Shown here piece after piece: positions 43,987 through 50,770 of a DNA stretch of 64,000 nt. The position numbers were made by a program, and so were the translations under genes. The DNA is taken from assembly GCF_021352225.1 (NCBI RefSeq), contig NZ_JAAUVI010000011.1, forward strand, positions 62,001 to 126,000, written 5' to 3'. This stretch comes from Methylobacterium sp. C25 (GTDB lineage: Bacteria; Pseudomonadota; Alphaproteobacteria; Rhizobiales; Beijerinckiaceae). The notes below the pieces were generated by a model. That model saw only the letters and a list, made by a program, of their open reading frames with translations. It was not told the origin of the DNA and did not search any database. Position 1 is the stretch's first letter. Each line of letters starts with the position of its first letter.

Positions 43987-44760
43987 CACGCGCCGCTGGC
44001 TCATTCGAAGATTTCGACCAGCGGGTACCCGGCGGCGTCGAGAGAGTCCGACGAATCGAGGACGCGCGTGACCGCGTGCTGACCGCCGCCTTGACGCTCG
44101 CCAAGGCTGCGACCGAAGAACAAGCCTTGGTCGGCATGGCGTGTACGCACTCCATCGATCCGATCGATGCAGTGAGCTGTCTCTGCTGGCATCAGGCATC
44201 GCTAGATAAGGGCGAGGACTTGGCGATGCGGCCGGGGCGCAATGTTATTCATCCTTGATCCGACCATTGCCCATGCGAGGCTGCCGAAGTAGCGATCCCA
44301 CACTAAAGCAACCTTTACAGCGAATGCACCGTATGAATTCATACAGTCTATTCTGATCCAACAACTCCGCGAGAGGTCGCCGGCGTTGTCAAATCCGTCA
44401 ATGGGAGTAGTTGACCTAAAGTTTTTGGACGACTCGACATGATTTCTGCAACATCCAACTCTCGACACTTGAATGGTGTCGCGAGGAGATGGCCGTTATG
44501 CCATCCAGGATTTGGATTTCGTGGCCGTTCTGCTATTCGAGCGGATTGAGCGCGGCGCGAGGCGAAGGCCGCGGAGGCGGCTCTGGTCTTGGACAGAGAC
44601 CTCGTCGATCACGACCAGGGCGGCTCGAACGGCGCGCCTCAATCAGTAGCCAAGGCTGGTGTTTTGGTGCGTCTCGTGGCTGGTATGTTGCTCTAAGTTC
44701 GGCGGAGGCGGCCACAGAATTCCTAAAGCGCATTGCATCAAGCGCTCTTCGGTCTGTGCC
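43987..44760. other. long intergenic stretch with conflicting short frames
   Basis: About 770 bases. Frames at 44001-44192 (minus) and 44076-44258 (plus) overlap each other and both have fair codon use, so neither is called. Right of 44260 the GC drops noticeably and an exact 14-base palindrome occurs at 44331. Confidence 0.4.
44331..44344. promoter_or_regulatory. perfect 14-bp palindrome, operator candidate
   Basis: GTATGAATTCATAC lies in a low-GC intergenic region about 415 bases before the glycosyltransferase-like gene at 44761. The regulator is unknown. Confidence 0.35.
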
Positions 44761-45474
44761 ATGATCTTCGTAACCGTCGGAACGCAGGGTTCTTTCGACC
44801 GTCTCGTCCGTACAGTGGACGATTGGGCCGGCCAATCCGGACGACGCGACCTGCTCGCGCAAATCGGACCGTCCGACTACCGACCTAAACACTTTGAAGC
44901 CAAGCAGTTCCTTCATCCCGACGAGATCCGGGAAAACGTCGAGGCAGCGGAACTTGTCGTAGCCCATGCGGGCATGGGGTCGATAATTACGGCGCTGGAG
45001 TACGGCAAGCGGGTCATCGTAATGCCCCGCCACTGCGACCTGCGCGAACACCGCAACGATCATCAGATCGCGACTGCAAAGCGTCTATCCGAGCTTGGAC
45101 TGGTCGAGGCCGTCTTCGATGAAGCAGCGCTTCATCACGCCCTCGATCGCCTCCCGGGAGCTGTGTCGGCCGATCGGCTCAGTGCCACGGCTTCGCCGCA
45201 GCTGATTTCGGTTCTGCGGAAGTTCGTCGAGAACCCAGATCATACTCATCGCCACAACGGCAAAGCGGGTGTCGGGCGTCGGCCCGCGGCAGACGTTGAG
45301 CCGAGTGTTTGCCACTCCAAACTCGCTAGCTGCTCATTCAATGGAAATTCCATAAATTCGCGAAGTCAATCGAATTTGAATTTGATTCTCAAAGAAGCGC
45401 GATCGTGTTCAGTCTTCACATTCCTGATCGCGATCAGCAACCGACTCTTAAGCATCATCACTCAAATCGATTGA
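44761..45474 (+). CDS. glycosyltransferase 28 C-terminal (Alg13/PssE-like) protein
   Basis: The frame begins MIFVTVGTQGSFDRLVRTVDDWA and continues with PHPDEIRENVEAAELVVAHAGMGS and GKRVIVMPRHCDLREHRNDHQ, the Alg13/GT28-C fold, which in bacteria pairs with an Alg14/PssD-like partner to add sugars to lipid carriers. Homology ends at about residue 160. The remaining ~75 residues have low GC and no protein-like pattern, so the true C-terminus may have been lost. No PssD-like partner is visible. Confidence 0.75.
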   Translation: MIFVTVGTQGSFDRLVRTVDDWAGQSGRRDLLAQIGPSDYRPKHFEAKQFLHPDEIRENVEAAELVVAHAGMGSIITALEYGKRVIVMPRHCDLREHRNDHQIATAKRLSELGLVEAVFDEAALHHALDRLPGAVSADRLSATASPQLISVLRKFVENPDHTHRHNGKAGVGRRPAADVEPSVCHSKLASCSFNGNSINSRSQSNLNLILKEARSCSVFTFLIAISNRLLSIITQID

Positions 45475-45479
45475 GCGGC

Positions 45480-45626
45480 ATGGTACTGGGATCTGGGGCT
45501 GGACTGACCGTCGTCATTGCTCTTGACGTGCTCGTGCTCAACCGCGTGCTATTTCGCGAGATCCCGCATTTGCAGTGGTACGTGCCTCGGTTCATTCGCA
45601 GTGCAGTCGCGATACCCTGGCGCTGA
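45480..45626 (+). CDS. short single-pass membrane protein (48 aa)
   Basis: An ATG at 45480 gives MVLGSGAGLTVVIALDVLVL (membrane helix) and a polar aromatic tail. No clear RBS. It follows a low-GC stretch. Confidence 0.35.
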   Translation: MVLGSGAGLTVVIALDVLVLNRVLFREIPHLQWYVPRFIRSAVAIPWR

Positions 45627-45735
45627 ACGCTGTAAGAAAAAGGTCGCTATGGCGAACCGGGCGGCCGCGACAGGGCGCGATCTTGTGACCGGCTGAGCCC
45701 TCCCTTACCCGAACGGCTCGCGCTAAAGCGCCTCA

Positions 45736-45915
45736 ATGCCCTACTCGCCCAACGTCTCTGAGCGCAAACCCCTCGCCGCCTATACGGCTGCCGAGATCGA
45801 GGTGATTGCTGAACGAGCGGGAGAGCGAAAGGACGGCGGCTTCATCGTCAAGCCTGACTCGGTGCCGTTGTTCGTGGCAGCTTTGCGCGCTTTGGCTCGT
45901 GAGCGGAAGCGGTGA
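45736..45915 (+). CDS. hypothetical protein (59 aa)
   Basis: The 59-codon frame (MPYSPNVSERKPLAAYTAAE, then GERKDGGFIVKPDSVPLFVAA) has a clear protein pattern and good codon use. It overlaps the broken gene at 45912 (GTGA), suggesting an original operon. Confidence 0.6.
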   Translation: MPYSPNVSERKPLAAYTAAEIEVIAERAGERKDGGFIVKPDSVPLFVAALRALARERKR

Positions 45916-46130
45916 ACCAGCCTTAAGACCCCAACGACACGCTCGCCGCGCAGTTCGAGCGCTATCTGCAGCGCGTCGAGAAGTCGGTTCCCGAGCTCTA
46001 CAGACGCCCAACCCACACCTCCCGTCCGTTTCATCCGTATCGGGACGGCCCGGCATAGGGCTTGGCGGTCGTGTTGCTTGGGCTGTTCGCCTACGGGGTG
46101 ACCGGGCGGGCGCCGATCAGGCGGCGGTGA
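45912..46130 (+). pseudogene. broken short tail-anchored protein gene, two in-frame stops
   Basis: From GTG at 45912 the frame reads VNQP, TAA, DPNDTLAAQFERYLQRV and PFHPYRDGPA, TAG, then GLAVVLLGLFAYGVTG to TGA at 46128. The FERYLQ segment and C-terminal helix match the design of the intact protein at 23501-23695. The TAG replaces what is probably Trp (TGG). Confidence 0.6.
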
Positions 46131-46217
46131 TCGCCTCCGGCGTATAGGTGAACCAGTAGACAGAGAAACCGAGCGTCGGCCAGCGGGTTAGCTCGGATCA
46201 TTTGGTCCGAGGCTGCG

Positions 46218-46454
46218 ATGGCGCGCTACTACTTCGAGATTCACGACGGCGACTGGGCGCATGCTGACGACGAGGGATCAGATCACCCGACAGACATCCA
46301 TGCCGGCCACGAGGCGATCGAGGCCTTAGCGCACATAGCTAAGGACAATCTGCCAAGCCGGGACGAACGGGACTTCGTAGCCGACGTGCGCGACGAGAGC
46401 GGCAACGTCGTCTTTCATGGGACGCTTTCGTTCCGCGGTGAGTGGAAACGGTGA
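46218..46454 (+). CDS. DUF6894-type short protein
   Basis: The 78-residue product begins MARYYFEIHDGDW and ends VFHGTLSFRGEW. It closely follows the pattern of the DUF6894-like protein at 3745 (PRYFIDLHDG ... LFRAHLSL). A hairpin lies 9 bases downstream. Confidence 0.8.
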   Translation: MARYYFEIHDGDWAHADDEGSDHPTDIHAGHEAIEALAHIAKDNLPSRDERDFVADVRDESGNVVFHGTLSFRGEWKR

Positions 46455-46461
46455 CCGGGTG

Positions 46462-46492
46462 AAAAAGCCCGCCGCGGCGAGCCGGGCGGGCT
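46462..46492 (-). terminator. hairpin with T-run on the minus strand
   Basis: AGCCCGCC (46466-46473) pairs with GGCGGGCT (46485-46492) beside AAAAA on the plus strand. It can terminate minus-strand transcripts such as the 28-residue gene at 46813. Same repeat family as 27043, 30411 and 47423. Confidence 0.65.
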
Positions 46493-46607
46493 AAGTAGGC
46501 TTCACGACACAGCCGATACGGTAGAAGCTGCGCCGTTGGAGTCGCTGTAACTGATGATCGTCTGATTTTGTGTTGCCGCAGTGCCGCGGGGCCACCTGAA
46601 ATCAGTC

Positions 46608-46960
46608 TTGAGCACAGAAAGGCCCGCACCAGCTTTCGCCGGGCGGGCCAAGGTGCGGCCGAAGCCGCTGGGAGGAAGAGGAGCTTCCCGCGTAGATCGG
46701 GCGGGTATGAGTCAGCCGGCCATTCCTCATCGTCCTCGCAAAAAGAAGATCCAAATCAAGAGAATGACCGGGATCGGGATCCCGATGAGCCACAAGAGAC
46801 TGCCGGTAAGCATGACGAACTCCTCAATGAAAACGGCAACGGCGGATGCAGCGGTTTGTTCAGAACGGGCACGACAAAGCCCGCACCGGGGAGTTCAGCC
46901 GGGCGGGCCTTGAAGCCGGGGGCTCACAGGAATGAGAGGGACCCAGGCACGGTGAACGAG
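46608..46960. repeat. palindromic repeat units around the 28-residue gene
   Basis: One unit (46608-46680: ACAGAAAGGCCCGCACCAG..., GGCGGGCCAAGG, CGCTGGGAG) resembles 29146-29215. A second (46866-46960: GACAAAGCCCGC, GGGCGGGCCTTGAAGCC, ending GGTGAAC) resembles 29025-29130. The two lie on either side of the 28-residue gene. Confidence 0.6.
46727..46813 (-). CDS. very short membrane protein (28 aa)
   Basis: A GAGGAG RBS precedes the ATG at 46813. The 28 residues are a single hydrophobic helix starting MLTGSLLWLIGIPIPVILL and ending with a basic FLRGR. Such peptides with a GIPIP helix are common in Alphaproteobacteria and are usually overlooked. Confidence 0.65.
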   Translation of the reverse strand: MLTGSLLWLIGIPIPVILLIWIFFLRGR

Positions 46961-47234
46961 GGGTGTTGCCGGCGGTTCAGTTTGGATCGCCGCGCGCGTT
47001 GACGCGGGGGCGCATTCATTACCTCGTCAGGCTTGCCCTTTAGTACCGGTACGCGCTGCTGTTGATCATGCCAGGTAAGAGGCGCGCTTGAGGGCTGGAA
47101 AATCAATGCGCGCGTATCCTCGGCATGTATCCCTGGCGCGCTGAACCGAGCGTGCTTTGATGGCAGAAAGTGCTCAGGAACTTGGCCGCGATCGGATGGC
47201 TTGCTCCTCAATAAATATTTTGAGGAAACGCCAG

Positions 47235-47411
47235 ATGGACAACTCAATTCTAATTATCGCGCTCGCAATCACGACCCTCGTAATCGTCGTCGTCGTAGCC
47301 AGTGTCATGCGCGGTCGCGTCGCGAAAGCCAAGGGCGATCCAGAGCGATCGAGCTTCACGAAGCAGCATGGTGAGGCGCCCCGTCAGAACAGGCCGGGTA
47401 CGGATCACTGA
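47235..47411 (+). CDS. short single-pass membrane protein, copy 2 of 2
   Basis: The 58-residue protein differs from the one at 26855-27031 at 7 positions (for example Ala5 to Ile, Ser49 to Pro). It has the same N-terminal helix and RQNRPGTDH end. GGAACTTGGC occurs upstream in both copies. A hairpin follows after 11 bases. Confidence 0.75.
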   Translation: MDNSILIIALAITTLVIVVVVASVMRGRVAKAKGDPERSSFTKQHGEAPRQNRPGTDH

Positions 47412-47422
47412 GGCTGGATACG

Positions 47423-47452
47423 AAAAGGCCGCCGCGGCGAACCGGGCGGCCT
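47423..47452 (-). terminator. hairpin with T-run on the minus strand
   Basis: AGGCCGCC (47426-47433) pairs with GGCGGCCT (47445-47452) next to AAAA. The same arrangement follows the paralogous gene at 27031. Confidence 0.6.
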
Positions 47453-47501
47453 AAAAGTATGCCGGCAGCGTTCGATAGCCAGCTGTACGGACTTGGTCAC
47501 T

Positions 47502-47585
47502 GTGAAAGTCCGCGACCTTACGGACGATGTGCACGCGCTGCTGGCAACGAAGCTCGATGGGCTCCCGTATCTCATCGTAAAGTGA
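47502..47585 (+). CDS. possible short ORF (27 aa)
   Basis: A GTG-started frame reads VKVRDLTDDVHALLATKLDG and a short end. It looks protein-like but is very short and without a clear RBS. Confidence 0.25.
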   Translation: MKVRDLTDDVHALLATKLDGLPYLIVK

Positions 47586-47659
47586 GATGCTGAGGAGGTC
47601 TCGTAGATCGCCTGCCGCGCCGCGCCGGAACGAAACGGCGAGTCTCGGCTTTGAGGGCG

Positions 47660-47845
47660 ATGAACGGCAAGCTCACTCCGGACGAACAGAAGCGGCGCTT
47701 CGCCGATTTGTTTGCACGCCTCGTCGGCGCAGACGAATACAATGGCACCCCGATCGTACCGCCGTTGGCGGTCGCCGAGGATTTGGCTCAGCCGCGAGAA
47801 CGGCCCGCGAATGACAATGGGTGCACGGGAGATACGAAGCGTTAG
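47660..47845 (+). CDS. hypothetical protein (61 aa)
   Basis: The ATG at 47660 gives MNGKLTPDEQKRRFADLFAR and a proline-rich middle NGTPIVPPLAVAED. It is soluble and unknown. A GAGGGCG sequence precedes the ATG. Confidence 0.5.
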   Translation: MNGKLTPDEQKRRFADLFARLVGADEYNGTPIVPPLAVAEDLAQPRERPANDNGCTGDTKR

Positions 47846-47871
47846 AGACAAGTTTGCGAGCGATATCCGGG

Positions 47872-48025
47872 ACAACAAAGCCCACCACGGGATCGGTCCG
47901 CGGCGGGCTCTGAAGTCAGGGGGAGCAGCACGCACACACCCGAGATCCGGTAACCGGGAATCCTGGCGATTGTTCAGACACAACAACGGCCGCCCATGTA
48001 AGCCAACGGGGGCGGCCCTCGAAGC
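47872..48025. repeat. dispersed repeat block, copy 2
   Basis: This is the counterpart of 28769-28923 in the same orientation: the same pair of palindromic units around the same central spacer. The palindromes are more intact here (GGCCGCCC with GGGCGGCC). Confidence 0.75.
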
Positions 48026-48261
48026 CGGACCCTAAAAGAGAAAAACGAGCCCAGGCCCAATGAACCGAGGGCACCGCCGAAAGTTCAGCGGAGTGCCGCT
48101 TGGACGAAGTGCGGAAACTTTCCGCGTCTATGACAACGCGCCGTCTGTTCATGCCCGTTCCGGCGGCGGCAGTCCGAGCGATCTCCCGCGCCCACATGGT
48201 CGCTCGGACTGTCAGCACATCGGCAGCTCGCTATTCGCAGCGGCCTTGAAGCGTTAGATCC

Positions 48262-48327
48262 TCAAATTCCCGGACGCGCCACTTTGATCTCCACCGTTTC
48301 GCCAGTCCGAGGATTGAAGATCAGCAT
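48262..48327 (-). CDS. possible 21-residue ORF or fragment
   Basis: MLIFNPRTGETVEIKVARPG recalls the C-terminal arm of HU-like DNA-binding proteins (NPRTGE). It may be a fragment; no RBS is clear. Confidence 0.2.
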   Translation of the reverse strand: MLIFNPRTGETVEIKVARPGI

Positions 48328-48448
48328 TAGCGTTGCCTTCGCTTGAGGTGTCTAGAGAACGCCGCACCTCGGCTTTGGAGTCATGGGATCCGTCGAATTG
48401 CGCGGGCATGGTCAATTAAGCGTTTACCGTAGAGTTGGGCGTGATCCG

Positions 48449-48538
48449 CTACGCCGCCTCCCGCTCGATCAGGGTCGGATCGTCGTCGTTTCCGACCTTG
48501 TTGACCCGCTTCGATGGATTGCTAGGTAGCGTGGCCAT
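48449..48538 (-). CDS. possible 29-residue ORF or fragment
   Basis: MATLPSNPSKRVNKVGNDDD and PTLIEREAA look like the tail of a larger protein. No partner frame upstream was recognised. Confidence 0.2.
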   Translation of the reverse strand: MATLPSNPSKRVNKVGNDDDPTLIEREAA

Positions 48539-48582
48539 TCGAAATGTTGCGCCCGGACTTTTCGGCCCAGACCTAAACCGGA

Positions 48583-50310
48583 TCAGGTAGCCGAAGCTCC
48601 ACCCGAGACCAATCGCAGGCCAGCAGGCCGCCGCTTTGCGATGATCTCGGCGATTTTGCGTTCGAGTTCGCCGTCCCGGAACGGCTTCTGAACGATGCCG
48701 TCGGCGCCGACCGTGCCGGCCTTCATCAACGCGTTGGTGTCGGCGTAACCGGTCACGAACAGCACCGGGACGCCCGGCCAGCGCTTGCGGATCTCTATCG
48801 CTGCCTCGGCCCCGTTCATGCCGGGCATGGCGAAGTCTAGGACCACCGCAGCGACGTGTATGTCCGCCTCCAGGGAAGCGAGAGCGGCCAGCCCGGACCC
48901 CGCCTCCCGCACGTCGTAACCGGCCTCGATCAGACGTGTGGTGGTAACCTCGCGGACCGCGGTGTCGTCATCGACGACCAAAACGACGGGCATGCCATCC
49001 GAATTCGGCTGGGCCACATAATCAGTCGCGCGTGGGCTCTTGGGAGCCGCTTCTACCACGCCTTCAACTCTTGGCAGGTAGACCTTGATCGAGGTGCCTT
49101 CACCGACCACGGTGTCGATCCGGATGCCGCCGCCCGATTGCTTCACGAAGCCGTAAGCCTGCGCCAGCCCGAGGCCAGAGCCCTTGCCGACTTCCTTAGT
49201 GGTGAAGAACGGTTCGAACACGCGCTCGACCACGCCAGGCGGCATGCCGGTTCCCGTGTCGCTGACCGCCACCATCACGTATTCGCCGGGCACCGGTTGC
49301 TCCGGCCGGGTCTGCTTGCCGGTCACCGTGATGTTAGCGGTTTCGATAGTTAGGCAGCCGCCGACCGCCATCGCGTCGCGCGCGTTGATGGCGAGGTTCA
49401 GGATCACGAGCTCGATCTGGGTCGCATCAACCAGGGCCGGCCATAGACCGGTCTGCAGGGTCGTCTCGATCCGCACGGCGCCACCGATGGAGCTCTGCAG
49501 CAAATCGCGCATTGATGCGACGGTGTTGTTGAGGTTGACCGGAGTCGGTTCCAGTTGCTGACGCCGCGAGAAGGCGAGCAGTTGGGCCGTCAAACTCGCA
49601 CCGCGTTCGGCGGCCTGCTTCATCATCGTGAGCCGGCGCTTCGATCGGTCGGTCGTGACATCGTTGACCAGGAACTCGATGTTTCCGGCGATCACAGTCA
49701 GCAGGTTATTGAAGTCGTGGGCCACACCGCTGGTCAATTGCCCGACCGCCTCTAGCCGCTGGGCAAGGCGCAGGGCCTGCTCGATGCGCTCGCGCTCGGC
49801 TATCTGAGCCTGGAGTGCCTGATTGGCCTCGGCAAGCTCGCGGGTCCGCTCGATGATGCGGGTTTCCAGCGTCTCGTTGAGCGCCTGGAGCGCGGCCTCT
49901 GCCGCACGTTTGTCGGCTTTTAGCCGAGCTTCCGAGAGCGCCCTCAGGACCGTGCGCGGCAAGCGGTCAAGCCGCTGCTTCGTCACGTAGTCGACGGCGC
50001 CGTTCTTGAGCGCCTCGACGGCCCGCTCCTCGCCAAGGGTGCCGGAGACGAACACGAACGGCGTCTCGGGGCACTGCTCTCGGGCGATAGCTAGCGCGTT
50101 GATACCGTCGAAGGTCGGCAACACATAATCGGCCAGGATCAGGTCATGAGCGTCGGGTTGGGCAGCCGCTGCAAAAGCCGGTCGGTCCATAACCCTTTCG
50201 ATCTCGCATGGGTGGCCGACCCCTTCCAGTACGGCCTCTATCAACTCGGCATCGAGGTCACTGTCCTCTAGGTGGAGGATGCGGACCGGACTGCCGTTGC
50301 CCTCCATCAA
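48583..50310 (-). CDS. receiver - histidine kinase - receiver hybrid protein
   Basis: The 575-residue protein starts with a receiver domain (ILHLEDSDLDAELIE; phospho-Asp in LILADYVLP), then a coiled coil, H-box [13 protein letters not shown], HATPase_c (NARDAMAVGG, GSGLGLAQAYG) and a second receiver (VVDDDTAVREV, VVLDFAMPGMNG, Lys in QKPF). It overlaps the upstream response regulator by four bases and is the last gene of the phytochrome operon. It likely integrates the light signal in a phosphorelay. Confidence 0.9.
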   Translation of the reverse strand: MMEGNGSPVRILHLEDSDLDAELIEAVLEGVGHPCEIERVMDRPAFAAAAQPDAHDLILADYVLPTFDGINALAIAREQCPETPFVFVSGTLGEERAVEALKNGAVDYVTKQRLDRLPRTVLRALSEARLKADKRAAEAALQALNETLETRIIERTRELAEANQALQAQIAERERIEQALRLAQRLEAVGQLTSGVAHDFNNLLTVIAGNIEFLVNDVTTDRSKRRLTMMKQAAERGASLTAQLLAFSRRQQLEPTPVNLNNTVASMRDLLQSSIGGAVRIETTLQTGLWPALVDATQIELVILNLAINARDAMAVGGCLTIETANITVTGKQTRPEQPVPGEYVMVAVSDTGTGMPPGVVERVFEPFFTTKEVGKGSGLGLAQAYGFVKQSGGGIRIDTVVGEGTSIKVYLPRVEGVVEAAPKSPRATDYVAQPNSDGMPVVLVVDDDTAVREVTTTRLIEAGYDVREAGSGLAALASLEADIHVAAVVLDFAMPGMNGAEAAIEIRKRWPGVPVLFVTGYADTNALMKAGTVGADGIVQKPFRDGELERKIAEIIAKRRPAGLRLVSGGASAT

Positions 50311-50768
50311 ACGTTCGATGGCCAGCCTCCTCTATGCGGCGGTGGCTCATTCAGCACGGCCCAGAACACGCCGAGCTCCTTGATTGCTGCGAAGAATTCG
50401 TCGAACCCAACGGGCTTCACCACGAAAGCGTTCACGCCCAAATCGTAGGACCGCACGACGTCGGTCTCCTCACGGGAGGAGGTCAGCATGACGATGGGGA
50501 TGGCTCGGGTTTGCGGGTCCTTCTTCAACGCTGCCAGCACCTCCAGCCCGTCGATCTTAGGTAATTTCAGATCGAGCAGGATCACGGCCGGATCTTGGGC
50601 TTCGCGCTTCTCATGGGGACCGCGGCGGTAAACGAAGTCCAGCGCTTCAGCCCCGTCGCGGCAGATGACGATGTCGTTGGCGAGTTGGCCGGCTTCCAGC
50701 GCCGCGAGGGTGAGCTCGATGTCGTTCGGGTTGTCTTCGACCAGCAGGATCGGCTTCAGGTTCGCCAT
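50307..50768 (-). CDS. single-domain response regulator (Rcp1-like)
   Basis: The 153-residue protein is one receiver domain: LLVEDNPNDIELT, the phospho-acceptor in VILLDLKLPKIDG, VMLTSS and the Lys in VVKPVG. It has no output domain. Such regulators accept phosphate from the bacteriophytochrome encoded two bases upstream and pass it to a downstream relay. Confidence 0.95.
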   Translation of the reverse strand: MANLKPILLVEDNPNDIELTLAALEAGQLANDIVICRDGAEALDFVYRRGPHEKREAQDPAVILLDLKLPKIDGLEVLAALKKDPQTRAIPIVMLTSSREETDVVRSYDLGVNAFVVKPVGFDEFFAAIKELGVFWAVLNEPPPHRGGWPSNV

Positions 50769-50770
50769 CG

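Noticed and set aside
44001-44258. Two overlapping short frames on opposite strands
   Set aside because: Both have moderate codon bias, so they cancel each other; neither has a recognisable product.
26855-48025. CRISPR array
   Set aside because: The repeats are irregularly spaced, imperfect and hairpin-forming, with no uniform spacers and no cas genes.
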